Source: Methanolobus mangrovi (GTDB taxonomy: Archaea; Halobacteriota; Methanosarcinia; Methanosarcinales; Methanosarcinaceae). Taken from it: a DNA stretch of 64,000 bases. The translations under genes were made by a program, and so were the position numbers. Shown piece after piece: positions 55,920-64,000 of the stretch; positions within the stretch are counted from its first letter, which is position 1; each line of letters opens with the position of its first letter. The DNA lies in NCBI RefSeq assembly GCF_031312535.1, contig NZ_CP133594.1, forward strand, positions 1,753,934-1,817,933, written 5' to 3'. Below the pieces are notes generated by a model that worked only from the letters and a program-made list of their open reading frames with translations, was not told the DNA's origin and did no database searches.

Positions 55920-57875
55920 TCATCGTTCTTTTTGCTGCATTGACCCCACAGGAATAGTAAAAGTGAACGTACTGCCTTCACCAACCTCACTTTCAACCCA
56001 TATCCTGCCGTCATGAAGTTCAACGAACTTCTTCACAAGGGCAAGTCCTAGACCTGTTCCTGCAGACTCGTTTGCGAGATATGAATTCAGTTGTTTAAAG
56101 GGGTGGAAGAGTTTGTTGATGTCCTCTTTAGAAATACCAATGCCTGTGTCCTTGACACTTGCAAGGACCACACTATCCGAACATCTGGCATGTATCCTTA
56201 CTGAACCCCTGTCAGGAGTGAACTTGATGGCATTGCTTGCAAGGTTGTACAAAATTTGCTTGAACTTCGTCCTGTCTGCATTGATTTTGCCAAGTTGAGG
56301 ATCGACCTCAACATCCATCTGGATATTTTTATCTTGGACAAGAGGGGATATTAATATCTGAACCTCATTGATAGCATCGGATACGGAGAAAATCTCATAC
56401 TGAAGCTCCATTTTACCGGCTTCAACCTTGGAGAGATCAAGCACATCATTGATGAGCTTCAGCAAATGCTTTCCTGCATCAGAAATGTGATTTACATACC
56501 GTGTTTGTTTTTCATCAAGGCTGCCAAACGTTTCATCGAGAAGAACATCAGAAAAACCTATAACAGATGTCAGTGGAGTCCTCAGCTCATGGCTCATGGT
56601 TGCCAGGAACTCATCCTTAGTTCTGCTTGCAGCCTCTGCAACCATCTTTGCATGTAACAGCGCATCCTCGGCCTTTTTACGCTCAGTGATGTCCTCAATG
56701 GTACCTATCACCGAATTCTTTCCGGCATAATACTCTGCAACAGAATGAATATCACGAATTGCACCATCCACTCCTCTTTTTATCCTGAAATGGATATCAT
56801 ATGGAATTTTTTCTCTGACAAGGCTCTTTAAGGCCTCATCCATCATAGGACGATACTCCGGCAGCGTTACTTTTTGTATATCACCTACCGTGAGAGTTTT
56901 TACATTCAGGCCATATATTCGAAAGGCTTCCTCTGAAGCAAAAACACCACCTGAATTCAGATCAATGCCCCAACTTCCTATATGCCCTATCTTTTGTGCA
57001 GTACGCAGTTGCATTTCTCTGGTTTTCAATTCATCTTCTGCCAACTTACGCTCAGTAATATCATGAATAACAGAATACAACAGGTTTTGTGAATTAACAA
57101 TGACCGGACTGCTGTAGACTTCAACATCCCGGATTTTTCCATTTGCAAGCTTATGCTTGAAAAGGAAGTAATTTCTCTTTTCATCCACAGCTTTTTCCAT
57201 TTCATTCCGAACACCTTTCGGAGAAAGGGTATTTATTTCATGGATCTTTTTGCAGGTAATTTCTTCCAGTGGCCACCCATAGTATTTACATGCCGCAATA
57301 TTAGCATCAATTATATCAAAATTCTCAGGATTGATCAGCAACATGATTGCCTTATTATGCTTGAACAAAGACCTGTAAGTACCACCTTTTTCCAGGAAGA
57401 ATCTATCTGTCTGGTTAAGACCTGTAACATCCTTCAAGATAAAAATGAAGAACGGATTTGGGAATTCTACATATGTTGCACTTACATCCAGATCCAGAAG
57501 CCTGCCATCTTTAGTACGATGATTGAACTCTAAACGACCCTTGTTTTGTTTAATTATGTTATGCAGGTTATCGACTAAATCATCCCTGTATTCGCTTGCA
57601 TCGAGGTCATCTAACGTCATTTTAAGAAGATCTTCCCGGGAATAACCTGTGAGCTGGCAATATGCCTCATTTGCCTCCATTATCTGACCGCTGGAAGATA
57701 TGCACAAATATCCATCAATCCGGGAGGCTGCAGTATCTGTTATGCAAGATTCAGTAGCAAATTCACTTTGCTCAGTAGACGATCCATGATCATTCTGACT
57801 TTCTATCCCACTAAAAGAGCAAACATCATTCCCATATGAATCAGAACATGATCCTTCTTTTTTCACCTGAACCAT
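55920..57875 (-). CDS. Triple PAS sensor histidine kinase
   Basis: 651 aa. A disordered N-terminus of about 50 residues, then PAS domains at about 55-160, 165-285 and 290-400 (each ending in DVTG or DITERK motifs; the third starts GSWGIDLNSGG). HisKA has the phosphorylatable His in ATMSHELRTPLTSVIGF, and HATPase shows the N box NLASNAIKF, DTGIGISKEDINKLFHPF and GTGLGLALVKKF. No membrane segments, so a cytosolic sensor. No response regulator is adjacent. Confidence 0.92.
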   Translation of the reverse strand: MVQVKKEGSCSDSYGNDVCSFSGIESQNDHGSSTEQSEFATESCITDTAASRIDGYLCISSSGQIMEANEAYCQLTGYSREDLLKMTLDDLDASEYRDDLVDNLHNIIKQNKGRLEFNHRTKDGRLLDLDVSATYVEFPNPFFIFILKDVTGLNQTDRFFLEKGGTYRSLFKHNKAIMLLINPENFDIIDANIAACKYYGWPLEEITCKKIHEINTLSPKGVRNEMEKAVDEKRNYFLFKHKLANGKIRDVEVYSSPVIVNSQNLLYSVIHDITERKLAEDELKTREMQLRTAQKIGHIGSWGIDLNSGGVFASEEAFRIYGLNVKTLTVGDIQKVTLPEYRPMMDEALKSLVREKIPYDIHFRIKRGVDGAIRDIHSVAEYYAGKNSVIGTIEDITERKKAEDALLHAKMVAEAASRTKDEFLATMSHELRTPLTSVIGFSDVLLDETFGSLDEKQTRYVNHISDAGKHLLKLINDVLDLSKVEAGKMELQYEIFSVSDAINEVQILISPLVQDKNIQMDVEVDPQLGKINADRTKFKQILYNLASNAIKFTPDRGSVRIHARCSDSVVLASVKDTGIGISKEDINKLFHPFKQLNSYLANESAGTGLGLALVKKFVELHDGRIWVESEVGEGSTFTFTIPVGSMQQKER

Positions 57876-58162
57876 CCAAATTCCCCTGATATGACATTTT
57901 TGTCAATGCCACCTATTGACCCCAAAGAATATGCAAACTGCATCGAATAAATAAATTGTTTAAATATGTTTTAAAAGGAACTCCCTTTCCTTATTCAACA
58001 TTTATGGTTATATTATATTAAATGTATTTTTGGTAAACATAGTACACTCAAAATCCAATAAAATATCAAGGAGAATATAATATGAAAAACTGAGATTTGA
58101 GCTGATTAAGTATCAATAAAATAATGGCAGATAAGAAAAAAAAGAAAAAGAGGATTTTAATA

Positions 58163-58378
58163 TCAATCCTCTGCACTAAAATGCCACTGGCAATCATCCG
58201 AATCCCTGTTTTGAATTCCGGACATATATCCCTCTTTGTAATGAGGAAGGTCTGCACTTGCATATTTAGGGAAAACAAGAGAAACTTCCTTCTGATAGGT
58301 GCTTCCATCTGGACTTAAACTCACACGGAACATAAGCTCAGGCCTGTTCCCATATTTTACGAGATCCGTACTACTCAC
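58163..58378 (-). CDS. Small conserved-looking protein, 71 aa, unknown
   Basis: Begins at GTG 58376-58378, eight bases after AAGGAG, giving MSSTDLVKYGNRPELMFRVS, then LSPDGSTYQKEVSLVFP. A single small beta-rich domain with an acidic C-terminus (DCQWHFSAED). An earlier in-frame GTG (58387) overlaps the ribosome site and is less likely. No family recognised. The strong ribosome site and amino-acid-like composition support it as a gene. The surrounding 57876-58162 region has no gene. Confidence 0.55.
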   Translation of the reverse strand: MSSTDLVKYGNRPELMFRVSLSPDGSTYQKEVSLVFPKYASADLPHYKEGYMSGIQNRDSDDCQWHFSAED

Positions 58379-58453
58379 ATCATTCACTCCTTTTAGTAAT
58401 TCTATCTTAAATCGTCGTTGTAAGTTTCCACATCTGTCCCAGCTATATGCCAG

Positions 58454-58501
58454 GGAGGAATTATTATGGAAACTTCTTCAAACTCACCAAAATACAAATA
58501 G
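58454..58501 (+). other. Candidate 11-codon ORF with strong ribosome binding site
   Basis: GGGAGGAA is followed by ATG 58466 opening METSSNSPKYK then TAG (58499-58501). It lies in the 240-bp gap between the small protein gene and dut, on the plus strand. The ribosome site is near perfect but the frame is tiny, so it may be a leader peptide or chance. Confidence 0.3.
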
Positions 58502-58617
58502 TAGCTAATATATATAAACTAATTGGTTTACATTATTATGCATTTAGAGTAACACCTTGAAGCACTTATCCGAACCATATTCCATAAAAATATATCCCAT
58601 AAGATAAACCTACATCC

Positions 58618-59130
58618 ATGGCCCTCTTATCACGAAATGAGCTCAGAGCAATGATTGACAACGAGATACCACTCGTTGAAAACATGATAGATATTGATAC
58701 ACAGCTTCAGCCAAACAGTGTAGAACTCACACTCAAGAACATAGAAACATACACTGGTGCAGGAGCGATTGATTTTGACAACAGTGAAAGGGAAACACCT
58801 TCTACAGAACCAGTACCTTTTGATGAAAATGGCTGGGCACACCTTGGACCGGGCACATACAAGATAACTTTCAATGAAATTGTGAACATCCCTCTCGATC
58901 TTGCAGCTATCGCAAGACCAAGATCAACACTGCTAAGATGCGGAGCAAATATAGGAACAGCCGTATGGGATTCAGGATACAGGGGAAGAAGCGAATCAAT
59001 GCTGGTGGTACACAATCCACACGGGTTTAAACTGAAAATGAATGCAAGGGTTATGCAACTATTATTCTTCAGCCTCCATAGTGAACTTACAGAAGGATAC
59101 TGTGGCAAATACCAGCATGAGAACCTGTGA
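58618..59130 (+). CDS. dut: dUTPase/dCTP deaminase family protein (probable dUTP nucleotidohydrolase)
   Basis: 170-aa trimeric-fold enzyme controlling dUTP. IARPRSTLLRCGANIGTAVW and VWDSGYRGRSESMLVV match the dUTPase/Dcd family; the D-SGYRG segment is nearer to dUTPase motif 3 than to the dCTP deaminase motif. LQPNSVELTLKNIE is the first conserved segment. No ribosome site precedes ATG 58618, and AAAAATATAT about 25-30 nt upstream suggests a leaderless mRNA. The ADTH synthase/aldolase paralogue follows 54 bp later. Confidence 0.82.
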   Translation: MALLSRNELRAMIDNEIPLVENMIDIDTQLQPNSVELTLKNIETYTGAGAIDFDNSERETPSTEPVPFDENGWAHLGPGTYKITFNEIVNIPLDLAAIARPRSTLLRCGANIGTAVWDSGYRGRSESMLVVHNPHGFKLKMNARVMQLLFFSLHSELTEGYCGKYQHENL

Positions 59131-59184
59131 CACAGTGCCCGGATTCACGTTAGAATTATCTATAATTAGAGCAATGACCCAAGC

Positions 59185-59979
59185 ATGAGTGAAATTGGCA
59201 AATCTGTCAGGATGGAAAGGATCTTCGACCGCAACACAGGCAATACAATAATAATCCCCATGGACCACGGCGTTGGTGCCGGACCTATTAAAGGGATCAT
59301 TGATCTGCCTACCACTGTAAACAAAGTTGCGGATGGTGGAGCAAATGCAGTACTTGGACATATGGGACTCCCAAAGCACGGACACAGAGGGTATGGGAAG
59401 GACATAGGCCTCATTATACACCTGTCAGCATCAACATCCCTGGGACCTGACCCAAATCACAAAGTCATGGTTACAACTATTGAAGAAGCTATCAAGGTAG
59501 GAGCAGACGCAGTTTCCATCCACGTGAACGTTGGTGCAGAGGATGAAGCTGAAATGCTTCAGGATATGGGACATGTTGCCCGCAAGTGTGACGAATGGGG
59601 CATGCCATTACTCGCTATGATGTACCCAAGGGGCGCAAAAGTAACTTCCGAACATGATGTGGAGTATGTCAAGCATGCAGCAAGGATCGGAGCAGAGCTT
59701 GGTGCAGATATTGTCAAGACAAACTACACAGGAGACATAGACTCTTTTAAAGAGGTTGTCAACGGTTGCCCTGTACCAGTAGTAATTGCAGGCGGTCCAA
59801 GAATGGATACTGAGAGAGAACTTCTTGAAATGGTATATGATTCACTTCAGGCAGGAGGAAAGGGTGTTGCCATTGGAAGAAACGTATTCCAGTCAGATGA
59901 CCCTACAAAGCTTGTAGCAAATATTTCCAAAATCGCACACAAGAGAATGACCGTGGAAGAAGCACTCGAATCGGAGTGA
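59185..59979 (+). CDS. ADTH synthase/fructose-bisphosphate aldolase family protein, second copy
   Basis: 264 aa, strongly similar along its full length to the aromatic-operon protein at 41823-42620: [49 protein letters not shown] (Schiff-base Lys) and VAIGRNVFQ. Methanogens usually have two members of this family, one making ADTH and one cleaving fructose 1,6-bisphosphate or producing 6-deoxy-5-ketofructose phosphate. As it is not in the aromatic operon, the aldolase role is the more likely; this is inference. Confidence 0.85.
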   Translation: MSEIGKSVRMERIFDRNTGNTIIIPMDHGVGAGPIKGIIDLPTTVNKVADGGANAVLGHMGLPKHGHRGYGKDIGLIIHLSASTSLGPDPNHKVMVTTIEEAIKVGADAVSIHVNVGAEDEAEMLQDMGHVARKCDEWGMPLLAMMYPRGAKVTSEHDVEYVKHAARIGAELGADIVKTNYTGDIDSFKEVVNGCPVPVVIAGGPRMDTERELLEMVYDSLQAGGKGVAIGRNVFQSDDPTKLVANISKIAHKRMTVEEALESE

Positions 59980-60156
59980 TTCTATACTTTTTTAGATTCC
60001 AGTGGAAACAAAGGGGTTTTGCCTGTTTTCCACACATACATTTTTTTAATTATTTTTATACAAAACACCTTTACATAATTTGGCATTTTGCTTTGAAGAA
60101 TAGAGAAGTTGCTCTAAACAAAGAATATGACAAAAAACAGTACAGTATAATAGGAA

Positions 60157-60241
60157 GAGCAAGGACATATTGAAATGACCAATTTGAATCATATAAGATG
60201 GTGGTGGTACGATATGATTTGATTGAGATTCGACCTTGCTC
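60157..60241 (+). repeat. Structured repeat element, copy 1, with Trp-rich micro-ORF
   Basis: Outer stem GAGCAAGG/CCTTGCTC (8 bp) encloses an inner stem AATCATAT (60187-60194)/ATATGATT (60212-60219). Within it ATG 60175 opens MTNLNHIRWWWYDMI and stops at TGA 60220-60222. The same unit recurs about 192 bp downstream. Sequence is nearly identical over about 75 nt, far more than the surrounding 600-bp gene-free region (59980-60609), which otherwise has only AT-rich spacer. Confidence 0.7.
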
Positions 60242-60348
60242 AAACACAGAATGTATGAACATACACATATACTTAATGAAGACATGTTAAGTAAACGTGA
60301 ACACGTTTGAGAAAACAGATGGTCATGTTAACGATAGCATAATAGAAA

Positions 60349-60436
60349 GAGCAAGGCCAGTGTTGAAATGACCAATTTGAATCATATAAGATGGTGGTAC
60401 GATATGATATGATTTGATTGAGATTCGACCTTGCTC
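60349..60436 (+). repeat. Structured repeat element, copy 2, with Trp-rich micro-ORF
   Basis: Second copy with identical outer stem (GAGCAAGG/CCTTGCTC) and inner stem (AATCATAT 60380-60387, ATATGATT 60407-60414). ATG 60368 opens MTNLNHIRWWYDMI, one Trp codon shorter than copy 1, and ends at TGA 60410-60412. A 5-nt insertion (ATGAT type) sits at the stop without disrupting the peptide or the helix. Confidence 0.7.
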
Positions 60437-60609
60437 AAACATAACATGTATGAACATACATATAACCCTGATGAAAGAGATTCATACAAATAACTACATG
60501 TTTTAAGAATAACATGAGCATGACACTTTTAAAGTACTTTCGTTACTATTAAATGCAATGGGCATATCGAGAGATTCATAATAATCATTTACAATTCAGA
60601 GGATATTCT

Positions 60610-62355
<1,746 letters not shown>

Positions 62356-62444
62356 ATACTTTTTAAAATGAAACACTTTCACCCTGCTTAGCTCAGGTTT
62401 AAAACTCTGAAGAGTGTATATATGGCAAACTCAGAGCCATAGAC

Positions 62445-64000
62445 ATGCCGGAATACATCAGACACCCTTTGATAAAAGCAAATACCGTTGAGCAGAGGCT
62501 ATACCAGCTGGACCTGGCAGGCAAGGCACTTGATACGTCCACTTTGGTCGTACTTCCAACGGGCCTTGGCAAGACAGTCATATCCCTGCTCGTGATGGCA
62601 TCCAGGCTTGAGAAATACGGTGGCAAGGTAATGGTGCTCTCACCTACAAAACCACTTGTTGAGCAGCATGCTTCCTTCTTTAAAAATGTGTTCAAGCTTC
62701 CGGAAGAGGAGATCCTGACATTTACAGGTAGTGTGGACCCGGCCAAAAGGGCAGATATGTGGAAAAAGGGAAAGGTTATCATTTCTACGCCACAGGTAAT
62801 TGAAAATGACATCCTTACTAAAAGAATAAGTCTTGATGATGTCACACACATAACCTTTGATGAGTCACACAGAGCCGTTGGCAATTACGCTTATACATAC
62901 ATCGCTGAAAAGTACTTTGAAACTGCAAAAAATCCACTATGTTTAGGGATCACTGCAAGTCCCGGAAGCTCGGATGAAAAGATAGCCGAGGTGTGCCAGT
63001 CATTGCACATCGAATCGGTTGCTGTGAAAACCGAATCAGATAAAGATGTGGTACCATACATACACAAGAAAGAGATAGAGTGGGAGCGCATCAACCTGCC
63101 TGCCGGAATGAAAGAGATAAAAGACCTGCTTGACAAGGTACTAGAGGACAGGTTCAAAAAGCTGACAGAGCTTGGATATCCCATATACAATCAGAAATAT
63201 GTCTCAAAAAAAGACCTCCTGAGCCTTCAGACAAAGCTTCAGGGAGAACTGAGAGGTTTACCCGAAGCTTCAGTATACGGAGCAATATCAATACTTGCAG
63301 AGATCATGAAAGTGAACCATGCTGTTGAGATAGTGGAGACACAGGGACTCGAATCACTGCGTATGTACATGGAGAGACTTGACAACGAAGCTTACTCTAA
63401 AAGCGGAAGCAAAGCCTCAAAACGCCTTGCTGAGGATTTGTACATCAGGCAGGTAGCAAGGCGGGTCAAAGACTGCGATCTTGAGCATCCAAAACTGGAG
63501 CATGTAAAGAAGATAGTGCATGAAGAACTTGAAGGCAAACCACATTCAAGAGTTATAGTTTTTGCGAACTACCGCGACACTGCCGAAATGATTACAAATG
63601 CACTCTCGGAGATAGAAGGAGTACGACCTGTGAGGTTTGTTGGCCAGGCATCAAAATACAAGGACAAGGGCCTGACACAGAAGCAACAGGTAGAGATCAT
63701 CGAGCAGTTCAAGGCTGGTGATTACAATGTCCTTGTGGCAACATCCGTAGCAGAGGAAGGACTTGATATCCCATCCACGAACCTTGTCCTTTTTTATGAA
63801 CCTATCCCCTCAGAGATAAGAAGTATCCAGAGAAAGGGCAGGACCGGAAGAAAGCACGAAGGTCGCGTGGTCGTGCTTGTCACAAAAGGGACGAGAGACG
63901 AGGCATATTACTGGAGCAGCCTTTCAAGAGAAAAAAAGATGCAGAGCAATATGAAAGAGCTTCAGGCAGCTATGCCTGCCAGGAAGAACAGCTCCATCAC
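62445..64000 (+). CDS. hef: Hef helicase/nuclease, N-terminal helicase part (runs off the window)
   Basis: Archaeal fork-repair enzyme (XPF/FANCM-like). The first 518 residues include Walker A VLPTGLGKTVISLLV, the DEAH-type ITFDESHRAVGNYAYTY, and helicase motifs V and VI (LVATSVAEEGLDIPS, QRKGRTGRKHEG). The ERCC4 nuclease and HhH domains would follow beyond 64000. Start MPEYIRHPLIKANTVEQRLY. A TATA-like GTATATATG about 25 nt before the ATG and no ribosome site suggest a leaderless mRNA; a 6-codon ORF (ATG 62422) ends just before the start. Confidence 0.93.
   Translation, partial: MPEYIRHPLIKANTVEQRLYQLDLAGKALDTSTLVVLPTGLGKTVISLLVMASRLEKYGGKVMVLSPTKPLVEQHASFFKNVFKLPEEEILTFTGSVDPAKRADMWKKGKVIISTPQVIENDILTKRISLDDVTHITFDESHRAVGNYAYTYIAEKYFETAKNPLCLGITASPGSSDEKIAEVCQSLHIESVAVKTESDKDVVPYIHKKEIEWERINLPAGMKEIKDLLDKVLEDRFKKLTELGYPIYNQKYVSKKDLLSLQTKLQGELRGLPEASVYGAISILAEIMKVNHAVEIVETQGLESLRMYMERLDNEAYSKSGSKASKRLAEDLYIRQVARRVKDCDLEHPKLEHVKKIVHEELEGKPHSRVIVFANYRDTAEMITNALSEIEGVRPVRFVGQASKYKDKGLTQKQQVEIIEQFKAGDYNVLVATSVAEEGLDIPSTNLVLFYEPIPSEIRSIQRKGRTGRKHEGRVVVLVTKGTRDEAYYWSSLSREKKMQSNMKELQAAMPARKNSSI

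Noticed and set aside
60157..60241. H/ACA guide RNA
   Set aside because: A stem, internal loop, stem layout is present and ACA occurs after the outer stem, but the distance from the pocket to ACA is too long and no K-turn is clear.
60157..60436. CRISPR array
   Set aside because: Only two units about 192 bp apart, each an 85-nt hairpin with an internal ORF; no short regular repeats and spacers, no cas genes.

Overview
The window comes from a methanogenic archaeon of the Methanosarcinales, most likely a Methanosarcinaceae genus such as Methanolobus, Methanococcoides or a relative. The marker genes are the chromosomal protein MC1, heterodisulfide reductase HdrC/HdrB, the GTP cyclohydrolase MptA of the methanopterin pathway, a bifunctional formaldehyde-activating enzyme/hexulose-6-phosphate synthase (Fae-Hps), split GMP synthase (GuaAa and GuaAb), the radical-SAM archaeosine enzyme RaSEA, Hef helicase, SRP54 and ribosomal protein S17e. 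Ribosome binding sites of the GGAGGTGAT type, TATA boxes about 25 nt before transcripts, and many GTG/TTG starts fit this. The genus is inferred; it was not tested by any search.

Layout. 1-2.8 kb: ammonium assimilation (archaeal glutamate synthase pieces, glnA). 3.1-4.5 kb: hdrC-hdrB. 4.6-9.4 kb: tRNA-Arg, two GNAT acetyltransferases, an M20 amidohydrolase, a nucleotidyltransferase-like protein, a DUF2098-type protein and mptA. 9.8-17.7 kb: MC1, argB, raSEA, guaAb, recQ, a 42-aa small protein, a prepilin peptidase and an Hps-RraA fusion that lacks a normal start codon. 17.8-23.4 kb: pyrBI, rps17e-dapA-dapB and dinB. 23.7-27.4 kb: a methyltransferase/ATP-grasp fusion, two tandem ferritin-like proteins and a pirin. 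27.4-30.1 kb: an AT-rich island of membrane-protein ORFs between a decayed THEP1 NTPase copy and the intact THEP1 gene. 30.2-36.9 kb: DUF1624, a Zn-ribbon protein, purine salvage (MTA phosphorylase and a phosphoribosyltransferase), two tandem initiator tRNA genes, a DMT transporter, srp54 and guaAa.

37.0-40.0 kb holds a three-gene secreted cohesin/dockerin operon: propeller-cohesin-dockerin, membrane-anchored cohesin, and a dockerin protein. 40.3-46.6 kb: a double KaiC-like ATPase and the archaeal early aromatic pathway operon (ADTH synthase, 3-dehydroquinate synthase II, aroD, aroE, tyrA). 46.7-49.5 kb: a decayed tpiA fragment, a small membrane protein, the intact tpiA and fae-hps. 49.8-58.4 kb: the DUF2157/GDYXXLXY membrane pair, nth, two multi-PAS histidine kinases, a VTT/DedA-like protein, tRNA-Val and small proteins. 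58.6-64 kb: a dUTPase-type enzyme, a second ADTH synthase/aldolase paralogue, a duplicated structured element with Trp-rich micro-ORFs, glyS and the start of hef.

Most genes are core biosynthesis and information processing in short operons with ATGA or TTGA overlaps. The unusual material is the cohesin/dockerin operon, the tandem structured elements before glyS, the hps-rraA gene beginning at an apparent AUC codon, a leader element shared by fae-hps and a PAS kinase, and two gene relics (THEP1, tpiA) that record local duplication.
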